The notes: generated from the sequence alone by a model not told the origin. Numbered from the stretch's first letter, positions 51,204 through 63,802 are shown. The stretch: DNA of 64,000 bases from Bacillota bacterium (GCA_030024085.1 JASEJE010000009.1:1-64000); one strand, 5' to 3'. Numbers and translations: made by a program.

Positions 51204-51414
51204 GACTGGCTGGAAAGTGGTCACTTTTCGCGGCGCAGGTCGCGGGTTGGTCGCAGGGCGGCCAGCCTCAGCGAGCGACTGGCTGAAAATCAGCCACTTC
51301 GTCGGGGCAACTGGACGCGGAATGACCAGTCTGACCCACGGGCGCCGCAGCGTGGCCGCGGAGTGGCCGCTCTTGCCCGCGGACGTCAGCGACTGGCCAC
51401 GAAATGGCACACCT
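51204..51414. repeat. Three dispersed ~24-bp repeats (GACTGGC...CACTT)
   Basis: GACTGGCTGGAAAGTGGTCA at 51204, GACTGGCTGAAAATCAGCCA at 51277 and GACTGGCCACGAAATGGCAC at 51391 are variants of one motif. The second contains a perfect TGGCTGA/TCAGCCA hairpin. Function unknown. Confidence 0.55.
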
Positions 51415-51421
51415 GGTTCAT

Positions 51422-51501
51422 CCTACCTCCTACCTCCCACCTTGCACCTTGCACCTTGCGCCTTGCACCTCGCATGTCGGATGTCGCACCTCGCATGTCG
51501 C
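51422..51501. repeat. Microsatellite-like tract (CCTACCTC, CACCTTG, CGCATGTCG units)
   Basis: Short tandem units succeed each other: CCTACCT twice, CACCTTG or GCACCTTG about four times, then GCACCTCGCATGTCG twice separated by GATGTC. It sits 40 bases upstream of the probable carAB promoter. Confidence 0.8.
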
Positions 51502-51539
51502 GAAGCGAGCAACAGGGCACTGAAAGTTTATGCACACCA

Positions 51540-51567
51540 TTGACTTTCACATGCTCCTGTCTATAAT
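51540..51567 (+). promoter_or_regulatory. Sigma-A promoter of carAB
   Basis: TTGACT (51540-51545), 16 bases, then consensus TATAAT (51562-51567). This is the best -35/-10 pair in the window and is oriented towards carA. The transcript would have a leader of about 200 bases. A direct repeat, ATGCATCACT/ATGCATCGCT, lies at about +15 to +35 and could be a regulator site. No PyrR or T-box element was recognised. Confidence 0.7.
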
Positions 51568-51776
51568 ACCAGTAAGGGGCCATAATATGCATCACTATGC
51601 ATCGCTGTGGCTTGCCTGGCTTATCCCATCGTTTCGTCTTCGGGTAGACGTGCGTGGCAAGTGCGCTCGCGGTGGCGAACGGGGGGAGCGGGAAGACAGC
51701 GTAGGAGCAGCGCAGTGAAGCAGATCGGGCTATGGCAGCAGACGGCGGGTTGACCCGCTGGTGAGGTGGGAGCTAC

Positions 51777-53375
51777 ATGAGGGCCCTGATGGTGCTCGAG
51801 GACGGCTTCTCGCTTGAAGGCAGGGCCTTCGCGGGGAGCGGGGAAGCGTACGGCGAGGTCGTGTTTAACACGAGCATGGCAGGTTACCAGGAGATCATCA
51901 CGGATCCGTCGTACAAAGGCCAGATCGTTTCGTTTACATACCCCCTGATCGGCAACTACGGTGTAAACGAACACGACGTCGAGTCGGAGCGCCCCCAGGT
52001 AGAAGCGCTCATAGTCCGCGAGTACAGCCGCGTCCCCAGCAACTGGAGATCCACCCGCACCCTGCGCGACTACCTGGAGGCCAACGGGGTGCTCGGGATC
52101 GAGGAGGTGGACACCCGCGCTCTCACAAGGCACGTCCGCGAGGTGGGCGCCATGCGCGGGGTCATCTCCACCACGGACCTCGACCGCGAAAGCCTGCTCA
52201 GGAAGGTGCTGTCCCACCCGGGGCTTGTGGGGCGCGACATGGTAAGCCGTGTCACCTGCGCCCGGGAGTACACGTGGAACACCTCCGGCCGCTACCGCGT
52301 GGTCGCCGTGGACTTCGGAATCAAGCGCAGCATCCTGCGGATGCTCGATGGAGCGGGGTGCCAGGTGACCGTCGTGCCGGCCTACACCCCGGCAGAAGAG
52401 ATCCTCGCGAAGGACCCGGACGGCATCTTCCTCTCCAACGGGCCGGGCGATCCCGCCGGGGTCCCTGTGGTGGCTCGGGAGGTTGAGAAGCTCGTAGGGC
52501 AAAAGCCCATCTTCGGGATATGCCTCGGCCACCAGATCCTCGGCCTTGCGCTCGGCCTCTCCACCTTCAAGCTGAAATACGGCCACAGGGGCGCCAACCA
52601 TCCCGTAAAGAATCTCGTTACGGGCAAAGTCGAGATCACTTCCCAGAACCACGGCTTTTGCGTTCAGGCGGCCCTTTCGTCCATCCACGAAATGCCCCTG
52701 GCGGCCGCCGCCGCGTCAGGCGCCGTGCCAGGCATGCCTGGCGTGCCTGGGGTGCCGGCCGTACCCGGCTCGTCCCGCTGGTCCGGCGCACCCGGGCCCG
52801 GCACACCAGTCTGGGGGGCCTCAGCATGGCGCGCAGCCACGGCGGGGCGTGTGGGCACGGCATGGCGCGCAGCCACAGCGGGATGCGCGACCACAGCGGG
52901 GCCCACAAGCACCGCAGGACGCACGGGCACGACGGACGACGGGGCTGGCGCGGCTGGTGCGGCGGGGCTGGGGGCCTCGCGAGGGTCGGCAGGCCGCGCG
53001 GCGGCCCCGCCGTCCGATGTGAACCAGATGGTCTCCCAGCTTGAGCGGACCCAGGCAGCTATTCGCATCACCCACGTCAACCTCAACGACGGCACCCTGG
53101 AAGGCATGGAGGTGCCCGAACTCCTCTGTTTCTCCGTGCAGTATCACCCTGAGGCATCGCCTGGCCCGCACGACTCCCGTTACCTGTTCGGGAAGTTCAT
53201 CAGCATGATGGAGGGGAACCGCGGTGGTGGCGGCCACCAGGTAGCAAGCCCTACCGTCCGCTGGGGGGCCGCACGCACGGCCATCGGCCGGACCACAAGC
53301 GAGGCGATGGGCCGGAGAACGAGCGGCGCCGTCTGCACCGTTTGCCACGCCCGTCCAGGAGTGACGCATGCATAA
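51777..53375 (+). CDS. carA: Carbamoyl-phosphate synthase small subunit with large insertion
   Basis: The glutaminase subunit that supplies ammonia for carbamoyl phosphate in pyrimidine and arginine synthesis. The N-terminal domain (MVLEDGFSLEGRAFAGSGEA, NYGVNEHDVESERPQVEALI) and the class I amidotransferase domain (LSNGPGDPAG, IFGICLGHQILGLALG with the catalytic Cys, QYHPEASPGPHDSRYLFGKF with His and Glu) are complete. At 532 residues it is about 150 longer than usual. Some 120 extra residues (about 301-421), rich in Ala, Gly, Thr and Pro, interrupt the domain between SQNHGFCVQAALSSI and RITHVNLNDGTLEGMEVPEL. A 45-residue tail follows the normal end. The insertion is in frame and falls in a loop. 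carB follows after 15 bases. Confidence 0.95.
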   Translation: MRALMVLEDGFSLEGRAFAGSGEAYGEVVFNTSMAGYQEIITDPSYKGQIVSFTYPLIGNYGVNEHDVESERPQVEALIVREYSRVPSNWRSTRTLRDYLEANGVLGIEEVDTRALTRHVREVGAMRGVISTTDLDRESLLRKVLSHPGLVGRDMVSRVTCAREYTWNTSGRYRVVAVDFGIKRSILRMLDGAGCQVTVVPAYTPAEEILAKDPDGIFLSNGPGDPAGVPVVAREVEKLVGQKPIFGICLGHQILGLALGLSTFKLKYGHRGANHPVKNLVTGKVEITSQNHGFCVQAALSSIHEMPLAAAAASGAVPGMPGVPGVPAVPGSSRWSGAPGPGTPVWGASAWRAATAGRVGTAWRAATAGCATTAGPTSTAGRTGTTDDGAGAAGAAGLGASRGSAGRAAAPPSDVNQMVSQLERTQAAIRITHVNLNDGTLEGMEVPELLCFSVQYHPEASPGPHDSRYLFGKFISMMEGNRGGGGHQVASPTVRWGAARTAIGRTTSEAMGRRTSGAVCTVCHARPGVTHA

Positions 53376-53390
53376 GGAGGACTCGGTCAT

Positions 53391-56891
<3,501 letters not shown>

Positions 56892-56919
56892 CGTTCGGCG
56901 ACATCCCTGAATTCGGAGG

Positions 56920-57198
56920 TGCCTCCGGGTGTTGGTTCAGGGAGCACTGCCGCTTTTCCAGGCGTTACCGGTGCTTGCGCGATGGGGCCGCTCAACTTGG
57001 CCACTCGCCCGCGGGCCAAGTCTTGAGGAGGCACCCCGCTTGGGGCGCGTCCCCTGAGTGAGAGCACCGGTACCTCGCAACGTAGTGAGAGCACCGGTAC
57101 CCCGCAACGTAGTGGCAAAGTGCCTGCGACTAATGAAACCATACTGAGCAACTTGTGGGCCACTACCAGACTGGTGCGAACTCGCAAACCTACATTTG
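56920..57198. repeat. CTAAG-type structured repeat, copy F (diverged)
   Basis: A longer, diverged relative 29 bases after the carB stop. The shared parts are ACTGCCGCTTTTCCAGGCGT-TACCGGTGCTTGC on the left and CTACCAGACTGGTGCGAACT followed by AACCTACATTTGC on the right. The inner region contains a new 28-bp direct duplication (GTGAGAGCACCGGTACCYCGCAACGTA). The end bases are degraded. Confidence 0.55.
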
Positions 57199-57362
57199 CT
57201 ACTGGGTTGCCACTCCTGAGGAGACCCCTCGTAATTTTGAGCACGATAAGAAGGAGTTTCCCGGTCCGCAGAGAACTCTATTATTAAACCTGGCCATAAT
57301 AACTCCCCCAGACGCCCTTCGCGGCCTCCCAGCTCAGTGATGCGTACCAGGACGAGGGATTC
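57199..57362. promoter_or_regulatory. Promoter region of the ROK regulator, AT-rich patch
   Basis: In this GC-rich genome the stretch CTCTATTATTAAACCTGGCC-ATAATAAC (57277-57303) stands out. TTATT and AATAA are inverted around 12 bases and could be a ROK operator overlapping a TATTAT -10 box. No clear -35 box. Confidence 0.3.
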
Positions 57363-58664
57363 ATGATAGAAGGGGAGCATATCGTGAGCAAGGTAAGAAT
57401 TCTGCGGCTTATCAAGGAAAACGGACCGGTGTCGCGCGTTCAGCTTCAGCACATGCTCGGTTTGAGTTTCCCTGCGGTGGCGGCAGCGGTCACCGAACTC
57501 CTCAGCGACGGGCTCATCACGCCAGCCGGGACGGTCAGTGGCGGCCTTGGTAGAAAGGCTGAGCTGCTCGAGTTCAATACGCGGAAAGGCCATGTGGTCG
57601 GAATAGACGTCGGCGCCAGGAAGATCCGGCTTGCCGTGGCGAACCTGGCCGGCAACATCCTTCAAAGGGCTGAGATTCCCACGCTTGCGTACGAGGGCGG
57701 TCCCAGGGTTATGGACCGCCTCGTAACGCTTCTTGAGAGCGTCCTTGAGGCCGATAACATCTCCGAGTCAGAACTTTTGGCCGTAGGAGTCGGCGCGCCC
57801 GGCATAAGTGAGGAGAAGACCGAGGTAAACCTCCTGTTTCCCTTCATCCCGTCGTGGGAGGGCGTGCCCATAAGGAGCACTCTGGAGAGGCGCTTCGGCG
57901 TGCCTGTGCTCGTGGAGAACGACGTGGACGTGGCTGTCATCGGCGAGCGAACGTGGGGCGCAGGGCGGGGATGCGACAATCTGGTTTTCGTGAACGTGGC
58001 CGTCGGTGCGGCGGCAGGCATCATCCTCGACGGGAAGCTTCACAGGGGCGCAAGACGGGCTGCTGGCGAGATCGGGTTCATGGTTGTGGACCGGAGCCTG
58101 GTGCGGGACAGCTTCTCAGACCAGGGCGCGCTCGAGGACGCTATCACGGGTCCGGGGATCGTGAGGCGTTTCAAGGCCCGGCTCGGACTCGAGCCGGATC
58201 GGCCTGTACCCCTGCCGACATCGGGCCCACCCTCCGGGCCGGCCGCGGCCCCTGAAGGGGTTCAACTGGAGGTGGCTGACGCCGAGGCTGTGTTCGCTCT
58301 GGCCGGGACCGGCCACCGCGTCGCCCAGGAGGTAATCGATGAAACTGTGAGCTACCTCGCCATGGCCCTCTCCAACCTCATTGCCGTGCTGGACCCTGAG
58401 ATGGTCGTGCTCGGGGGCGGTGTAGGTCTTGCTCTCCACAGCAGTGCAGGGGAGAGGATCGTCGAGTTCATCGCCAGGCACGTCCCCTTTGTGCCGCGCA
58501 TCGTCCCTGCCAAGCTGGGGAACGACGCCGGCGTGTTCGGTGCCATCGCGGTGGCGCTCGAAAAGGCCCAGGAGAGGCTCGAGAGAAGCCTTGCGTCATC
58601 TGCCCCCGCTAGGTCGCAGAGTTGCTCGTGCAGCGCGTCCGGCGCCTCCTCCGGTTCCGATTGA
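57363..58664 (+). CDS. ROK-family transcriptional regulator
   Basis: A 433-residue NagC/XylR-like repressor. The winged helix-turn-helix is at the N-terminus (VRILRLIKENGPVSRVQLQH, LSFPAVAAAVTELLSDGLIT), followed by a ROK sugar-kinase-like domain (VVGIDVGARKIRLAVANLAG, VPVLVENDVDVAVIGERTWG, AGEIGFMVV, VVLGGGVGLALHSSAG). The usual Cys-x-Cys-x-x-x-x-Cys zinc motif of ROK proteins is missing after GARRAAGEIGF, so zinc is probably not bound. A GTG at 57384 with AAGGGGAG six bases upstream is an equally good start. The C-terminal tail is Ser/Ala/Cys-rich. It should control the sugar importer operon downstream. Confidence 0.9.
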   Translation: MIEGEHIVSKVRILRLIKENGPVSRVQLQHMLGLSFPAVAAAVTELLSDGLITPAGTVSGGLGRKAELLEFNTRKGHVVGIDVGARKIRLAVANLAGNILQRAEIPTLAYEGGPRVMDRLVTLLESVLEADNISESELLAVGVGAPGISEEKTEVNLLFPFIPSWEGVPIRSTLERRFGVPVLVENDVDVAVIGERTWGAGRGCDNLVFVNVAVGAAAGIILDGKLHRGARRAAGEIGFMVVDRSLVRDSFSDQGALEDAITGPGIVRRFKARLGLEPDRPVPLPTSGPPSGPAAAPEGVQLEVADAEAVFALAGTGHRVAQEVIDETVSYLAMALSNLIAVLDPEMVVLGGGVGLALHSSAGERIVEFIARHVPFVPRIVPAKLGNDAGVFGAIAVALEKAQERLERSLASSAPARSQSCSCSASGASSGSD

Positions 58665-58697
58665 TAGTGGGTAGTTGATGGGGGGCAGGAGGCAGCG

Positions 58698-58838
58698 ATG
58701 AAGCCGATGAAGCCAAAGACGAACCGTCGGACCAGCACAAGCACGAAGACGGCCGGAAAGATGAGCAGGATGAGGAAGAAGACGGTAGCGAAGACGGGGG
58801 CGACGACGGGACAGGAGGAAAGGGGGGGGATCTTCTGA
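58698..58838 (+). CDS. Possible small basic peptide (46 aa)
   Basis: The ATG at 58698 has GCAGGAGG seven bases upstream. It opens 46 codons rich in Lys, Thr and Arg (MKPMKPKTNRRTSTSTKTAG ... GQEERGGIF). No family is recognised. It may be a chance ORF, since the opposite strand here reads as a hydrophobic stretch. I list it because of the good ribosome site. Confidence 0.3.
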   Translation: MKPMKPKTNRRTSTSTKTAGKMSRMRKKTVAKTGATTGQEERGGIF

Positions 58839-59146
58839 GGCATTGTGTTGATCAGGGGTCCGGTGGTTGCGGTTGACTGCGGGCTAAACCAGCTTCGGCC
58901 GGGCATTGATCGAGCTTCGATTGGGGGTTGACCGAGCACATGCATCGGGGGGTTGCTGGGGCGCGCTCAAGCGCCGCTCAAGCGCCGCTCAAGCGCTGCC
59001 CGAGCCCTTACCGAGGGCTGACCGAGGGTTGATCACGGACTGGTTCAGGTATCGGAAAAAGCCGGGTGAGTGCGGACACAGGTGTGCTGTGTGCAACTGA
59101 AAAGCCGACCGCTAGCTCGAAATCCAGAAAAGGAGGTCCCGCTGCA
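58839..59146. other. Leader region of the second sugar-binding protein gene
   Basis: No gene. GCTCAAGCGCC is repeated three times in tandem at 58965-58997, and GACCGAGGG-type repeats occur just after it (59009-59030). Confidence 0.5.
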
Positions 59147-60421
59147 ATGAGAACGGCGAGCCTGAAGGCGTTTTTCACGGTGATGCTGACCATTACGCTC
59201 GGTCTCGGGCTATTGGCAGGGACCGTCTCTGCCGGGAAGACGAAGATACAGATCGCCTACTCCGAAGACGTGTCGGGCCACAAGATCAACCTCGAGCTTG
59301 TCAAGGCGTTCGAGGAGAAATACCCGGACATCCAGGTTGAGGCCATCAACATCCCGGAGAAGTACTGGGATAAGCTCCTGACCATGTTTGCCGGCGGCAC
59401 GGCGCCAGATGTGGTGTATATGAACTACATGAACCTTGCCGGCTTCGCTGACAAGGGCGTTCTCGAGGACTTCATGCCGTGGATAGAAAAGAGCCCCGAC
59501 TTCAACCTGCCGGACTTCTTCCCGTCGCTGATAAAGCAGGTTCGCTACAAGGGCGGGCTCTACGAGCTGCCGAAGGACTTCACCACCTCCGTGATCTACT
59601 ATAACAAGGACATGTTTAAGGAAGCGGGCCTCAAGTTCCCCGACGCAAACTGGACGTGGGATGACTTCCGCAACGCCGCGAAGGCGCTTACGAAGGACAA
59701 GGACGGCGACGGCCGCATCGACCAGTATGGGTGGGACGGCCTGTTCGACACATCGCTCAACACGTGCTGGATATGGCAAAACGGCGGCGAGATCATCGAC
59801 AGCGACGGCAAGGCCGTGCTGGATAGCCCCCAGAACATAGAAGCGTACCAGTTCGTCGCAGACCTCATCCTGAAGGATAAGGTCGCGCCGGACGAGGCAA
59901 CCTTCTCGCAGCTGGGCGGGGCGAGCGCCATGTTTGCGTCGGGCCGCCTCGGCATGCGCATCGTCGGTCGCTGGGAGACCCCGACCCTCGCGGCGGTCAA
60001 GGGGATCAACTGGGACGTGGCGCCGCTCCCACGCAAGAAGGCCCGGGGCAACACGATGTTCATAGGAGGCTGGAGCATATACAGCAAGTCTCCCAACAAG
60101 GAGGCCGCGTGGAAACTGGTTCAATTCCTGACCGGCACCGAGGGCCAGAAGCTCAACGCGAAACTGGGCCTCGCAATCCCGTCGCGTAAGTCCATTGCGA
60201 GCACCCCGGTCTTCATGGAGAGCATTCTGCCGCCTGCGAGCAACCAGGTGTTCCTGGACGCCGCCGAGTATGGCCGGGTCCTGCCCATCACCCCGTACTG
60301 GCAGCCGGTGTACCGCGTGCTGAAGGAGGCCTTCTACCAGATCAGGACCGGCAAGAAGACCCCGGCGGAGGCTCTTCACGAAGCGAACGCAAGCATAGCG
60401 AGCGCTCTCAAGGGCGAGTAG
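59147..60421 (+). CDS. Extracellular sugar-binding protein (SBP family 1)
   Basis: The ligand-binding subunit of a second CUT1 importer, 424 residues. The signal peptide MRTASLKAFFTVMLTITLGL-GLLAGTVSAG starts at the ATG at 59147, which has AAAGGAGG nine bases upstream; the track's 59066 start does not fit. Mature motifs are VKAFEEKYPDIQVEAINIPE, FAGGTAPDVVYMNYMNLAGF, YELPKDFTTSVIYYNKDMFK, WTWDDFRNAAKALTKDKDGD and FIGGWSIYSKSPNKEAAWKL. Neighbouring isomerase and kinase genes suggest a monosaccharide or amino sugar. Confidence 0.94.
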   Translation: MRTASLKAFFTVMLTITLGLGLLAGTVSAGKTKIQIAYSEDVSGHKINLELVKAFEEKYPDIQVEAINIPEKYWDKLLTMFAGGTAPDVVYMNYMNLAGFADKGVLEDFMPWIEKSPDFNLPDFFPSLIKQVRYKGGLYELPKDFTTSVIYYNKDMFKEAGLKFPDANWTWDDFRNAAKALTKDKDGDGRIDQYGWDGLFDTSLNTCWIWQNGGEIIDSDGKAVLDSPQNIEAYQFVADLILKDKVAPDEATFSQLGGASAMFASGRLGMRIVGRWETPTLAAVKGINWDVAPLPRKKARGNTMFIGGWSIYSKSPNKEAAWKLVQFLTGTEGQKLNAKLGLAIPSRKSIASTPVFMESILPPASNQVFLDAAEYGRVLPITPYWQPVYRVLKEAFYQIRTGKKTPAEALHEANASIASALKGE

Positions 60422-60870
60422 AAGCGCCGTTCGCTCCTACCGTCTGCCGTCCCTGCCCGGCCGCGCCCCACCAGGCCGGCGCGCGCTGCGTAGCCTGAGC
60501 TATCGTGCCGGAGGGGCGCGGAAGGCGCCCGAAGGGCGCACGAACAGCGCGCAAAACACGGGCGAAGGACGTGCGAGCTGCGCGTGCGGCGCCACGGCGC
60601 CAGCTGAAGACGGTTTGCGGGTTCCCCCAGGCGGCGGGACGCGCCTCCTGGGGGAACCTGCGGACCTCTCCGGCCCGGCCTGCCGCCCCGGATCGCCCTG
60701 CCGACCCGGGCCCGGCGCGAGGCCCCAGTCGGTCCAGACAACCGGACCACGCCCGCGCACCCCAGGCTAGGCTGGCGGACCCCGGAGTGCAGCGAAGGTC
60801 GGGTCAGATATCGGGAGCAGGCATCGAGAGCAGGCATCGAGATCGCTTTTTTGCGGGAGGGCGTGGTCGA
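60422..60870. other. Long spacer in the second sugar operon
   Basis: 450 bases of very GC-rich sequence without a supported gene. The ORF continuing upstream from the permease to 60505 is Arg/Ala/Pro-rich and non-homologous. A 12-bp tandem repeat, GAGCAGGCATCG twice, occurs at 60819-60842 and GCGGGAGG follows as the permease ribosome site. Confidence 0.45.
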
Positions 60871-61848
60871 GTGACCTACAGGCGACTGGTGACGAGGACC
60901 GCCGCGAGCCGGGACGAAGGCCAGGGGGAAACGCGGGGAAGGCGCAGCCCCCGCCTGTCCCTCAGAACGCAGGAGGCTATCTGGGGATGGGTGCTCGCCA
61001 TGCCTATCATCCTCGGCATGCTCCTCTGGACGTTAGGCCCGATGGTCGCGTCGGCCATTCTGAGCTTCATGAAGTGGGACCTTCTCACCCCTCCCAAATG
61101 GGTGGGGGTTGCCAACTATGTGAAGATGTTCACGGGCGACCGCCTCTTCTGGCAGGCCGTCAAGGTGACAACCCTCTACGCGCTCTTCAGGGTGCCCCTG
61201 GGTCTTGCCTTCGGCCTCCTGATCGCGCTCCTTATGAACCAGAAGCTGCCGGGCATATACGCTTTCCGGACCATCTACTACCTTCCGTCGGTGCTTTCAG
61301 GCGTGGCGGTGGCCCTCCTGTGGATGTGGATATTCGCTCCAGACTTCGGGCTGCTCAATGTGGTTCTCTGGAAGGTATTCCACATCAAGGGGCCGTCGTG
61401 GCTGTTCTCCGAGACCTGGGCGCTCCCGGCCATGGTCATCATGAGCCTGTGGGGAGTCGGAGGCGGGATGCTGATCTGCCTTGCAGGCCTGCAGGGCATC
61501 CCGACGGAGCTTTATGAGGCCGCCGAGATCGACGGTGCAGGGCCGTTCGCGAAGCTTACCAGGATAACCTTGCCGCTCATGTCGCCGGTCCTCTTCTTCA
61601 ACCTCGTGCAGGGCATCATCTCGGCGCTCCGGGTGTTCACCGAAGCTTACGTCATGACCGGTGGAGGCCCGAACTACGCAACATACTTCTACGGCCTCCA
61701 CATATACACGACGGCGTTCGCCGATTTCAAGATGGGCTACGCGTCGGCCCTCGCGTGGTTTCTGTTCCTCTACATACTTGCGCTGACGCTCCTTGTGTTC
61801 AAGTCGTCGCCTGCCTGGGTGTACTACGAGGGGCGTCCGAGAGCATGA
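60871..61848 (+). CDS. Sugar ABC importer permease, MalF-type
   Basis: A CUT1 permease of 325 residues from the GTG at 60871. Helices include AIWGWVLAMPIILGMLLWTL and AFRTIYYLPSVLSGVAVALL; the coupling loop is ELYEAAEIDGAGPFAKLTRI, followed by TLPLMSPVLFFNLVQGII. The N-terminal 35 residues are basic and polar. GGGAGG ends ten bases before the start. It pairs with the MalG-type permease downstream. Confidence 0.92.
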   Translation: MTYRRLVTRTAASRDEGQGETRGRRSPRLSLRTQEAIWGWVLAMPIILGMLLWTLGPMVASAILSFMKWDLLTPPKWVGVANYVKMFTGDRLFWQAVKVTTLYALFRVPLGLAFGLLIALLMNQKLPGIYAFRTIYYLPSVLSGVAVALLWMWIFAPDFGLLNVVLWKVFHIKGPSWLFSETWALPAMVIMSLWGVGGGMLICLAGLQGIPTELYEAAEIDGAGPFAKLTRITLPLMSPVLFFNLVQGIISALRVFTEAYVMTGGGPNYATYFYGLHIYTTAFADFKMGYASALAWFLFLYILALTLLVFKSSPAWVYYEGRPRA

Positions 61849-61955
61849 CAGGCGATGGGCGTGCTGCCTCGGTGCTCCATGCCAGGGGATCCATGCTGGC
61901 AGGCTCGATGCGGGGAACGCGATGCGGGGAGGATCGTCTCGAGGGGGTATTCCGT

Positions 61956-62858
61956 ATGAGCGGCGTTTCGGTTGACGTGGACCAGCAGCGCATCTATGCG
62001 CTCCGCCGGAGGTTTCGCCGGAGAAAGAGGCTGCTCGCATTCGCGCAGCGGAGCACGAGCTACATCGTGCTTGCCTTCGGGGCAGTCCTGATCATGATAC
62101 CGTTCTTGTGGATGGTGTCTACGTCGCTCAAGGAGTGGAGCAGCCTTTTCCTCTACCCGCCCCAGTGGATTCCGCGCCCTGTGGTCTGGAGGAACTACGT
62201 GGACGCTCTCACGCTGGTGCCGTTCTTCACGTTTCTGAAGAACACCTGCATAATCACGTTCACGAGCCTCATCGGGCAGATCCTCAGCGCGTCCATGGTG
62301 GCGTTCAGCTTCGCCCGGCTCCGCTGGCCCGGCCGCGACGTGATCTTCATCATTCTCCTAAGCACCCTCATGCTTCCTTACGAGGTCACGCTCATCCCCA
62401 AGTTCATGATGTTTAGGGCGCTGGGCTGGATAAACACTTTCAAACCGCTGATAGTGCCCGACTACTTCGGGGGAGGGGCGTTCCTCGTCTTTCTTCTGCG
62501 GCAGTTCTACATGACGATCCCGGCCGAGCTCGACGATGCGGCCCGCATCGACGGGTGCAGCACGGTCGGCATCTGGTGGCGCATCATAATGCCGCTTGCC
62601 AAGCCGGCCCTGGGGATAGTCGCCATCTTCGGCTTCCAGGGGCACTGGAACGATTTCATGGGGCCTCTCATCTACCTGAACTCGACCGAGAAGTTTACGC
62701 TTGCCCTGGGCCTGAACCTTTTCAAGAACCAGTACACGGCGCAGTACCAGTACATCATGGCGGCATCGCTCATAGTGATGCTCCCTCTCCTCGTCAATTT
62801 CTACATCGCTCAGCGTTACTTCGTGCAGGGTGTGGTGATCACAGGGCTGAAGGGCTGA
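61956..62858 (+). CDS. Sugar ABC importer permease, MalG-type
   Basis: The partner CUT1 permease, 300 residues from the ATG at 61956 (the track's start at 61755 overlaps the MalF gene and is not homologous). Typical parts are SYIVLAFGAVLIMIPFLWMV, STSLKEWSSLFLYPPQWIPR, NTCIITFTSLIGQILSASMV, PAELDDAARIDGCSTVGIWW and FGFQGHWNDFMGPLIYLNS. The end RYFVQGVVITGLKG is diagnostic for this class. No ATPase gene is present in the cluster. Confidence 0.93.
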   Translation: MSGVSVDVDQQRIYALRRRFRRRKRLLAFAQRSTSYIVLAFGAVLIMIPFLWMVSTSLKEWSSLFLYPPQWIPRPVVWRNYVDALTLVPFFTFLKNTCIITFTSLIGQILSASMVAFSFARLRWPGRDVIFIILLSTLMLPYEVTLIPKFMMFRALGWINTFKPLIVPDYFGGGAFLVFLLRQFYMTIPAELDDAARIDGCSTVGIWWRIIMPLAKPALGIVAIFGFQGHWNDFMGPLIYLNSTEKFTLALGLNLFKNQYTAQYQYIMAASLIVMLPLLVNFYIAQRYFVQGVVITGLKG

Positions 62859-63106
62859 GGGACTGAAGCATGAAGCAATGAGCGGTGCAGCCGTGGGCCG
62901 GACGTGGGGGGTTTTGTGCGGGCCGCCACGCCGACACGCCACCGAGGGGCCGACGCGCCGACACGCCGCTGGCAGGCCGATGCGTCGATGGGCCTCGGAT
63001 CCGCGGGCCGATGGGCCGGCGAGCAGACGCGCCCTCGCACCGGCGCACCGGCGCGCCCATGCGCCGGTCGGCAGGTTCCATTCGGCGAGGAACGGGGGAA
63101 CGACCT

Positions 63107-63802
63107 TTGAAGATCGGATGCAGCACGTTGTGGCTCTTGCGACACCCGCTGGACGTCGCCGTCGAGCAGCTGGTGGGCCTCGGGTTCGACCACGTGGAGA
63201 TCGGGTTTCAGCCCGGGGAGACGACCCCATACCCAGTGGACCGGGCCACCTTCCGGAGGCTGGAAGACATCATCGCGCGCTCGGCCGTCAGCTTGTCCGT
63301 CCACGCGCCGTGGGGACGGATATACGAGCTTACCGGGGAAGCCTGGGGCGAGGCGATGGTGCACTTCAGGCGGTGCTTCGAGTTCGCGCGGGACCTCGAG
63401 GCCGACTTCACGGTGTTCCATTACAGGGAGGAACGCTCGGACCGGCTGTCGGAGCTGTTCCGGGTCGCCCGGGAGCACGACAACGCCGTCGCCATAGAGG
63501 ACTATGACGTCGGATACCCCGTGGTGTGGGACGTTGGGCACGCCCACCTTCGTGGCGCCCTCGAGCAGGAACTCGAAACCATCGGCTGGCGCGCCTGTGA
63601 GGTGCATCTTCATAACAACTTCGGCCGGACCGACGACCATTTCCCGCTCCTGAGAGGGGAGATAGACATTCCGGCGCTCCTTGCCCGCATGCTGCGCCGC
63701 AGGTTCGACGGGATTCTCACGCTTGAGTTCGAGGAGGTCGCGTCCGCGCGGGAAGTTGAAGAGAGCATGGATCTTGTCAGACGGGTTTTGTCAGGCGGGT
63801 GA
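63107..63802 (+). CDS. Sugar phosphate isomerase/epimerase-like TIM barrel
   Basis: An AP-endonuclease-2/xylose-isomerase-like TIM barrel of 231 residues, starting at the TTG at 63107: MKIGCSTLWLLRHPLDVAVE, FDHVEIGFQPGETTPYPVDR, LSVHAPWGRIYELTGEAWGE, AIEDYDVGYPVVWDVGHAHL, CEVHLHNNFGRTDDHFPLLR and DGILTLEFEE. The metal ligands Glu, Asp/His, His and Glu of the family are recognisable (EDY, DVGHAH, HLHNN, EFEE). The preceding 250 bases are a low-complexity CCGGCGC/GCCGA-rich region in which the track ORF begins. Its place after the sugar permeases implies that it acts on the imported sugar or its phosphate. Confidence 0.85.
   Translation: MKIGCSTLWLLRHPLDVAVEQLVGLGFDHVEIGFQPGETTPYPVDRATFRRLEDIIARSAVSLSVHAPWGRIYELTGEAWGEAMVHFRRCFEFARDLEADFTVFHYREERSDRLSELFRVAREHDNAVAIEDYDVGYPVVWDVGHAHLRGALEQELETIGWRACEVHLHNNFGRTDDHFPLLRGEIDIPALLARMLRRRFDGILTLEFEEVASAREVEESMDLVRRVLSGG

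Larger units (their letters stand above)
49703..51776. other. Two-kilobase gene-free region before carA
   Basis: No ORF here is convincing. The stretch holds a small inverted-repeat element (49897-50014), a long-stem hairpin (50036-50080), repeat-array element copy 2 (50122-50830), three dispersed GACTGGC repeats (51204-51414), a microsatellite-like tract (51422-51501) and the likely carAB promoter (51540-51567). It is the densest repeat island in the window. Confidence 0.7.

Noticed and set aside
51570-51776. PyrR-type attenuator or other riboswitch in the carAB leader
   Set aside because: I found no conserved PyrR-binding loop, no antiterminator/terminator pair and no T-run. Only a short ATGCATC direct repeat is visible.
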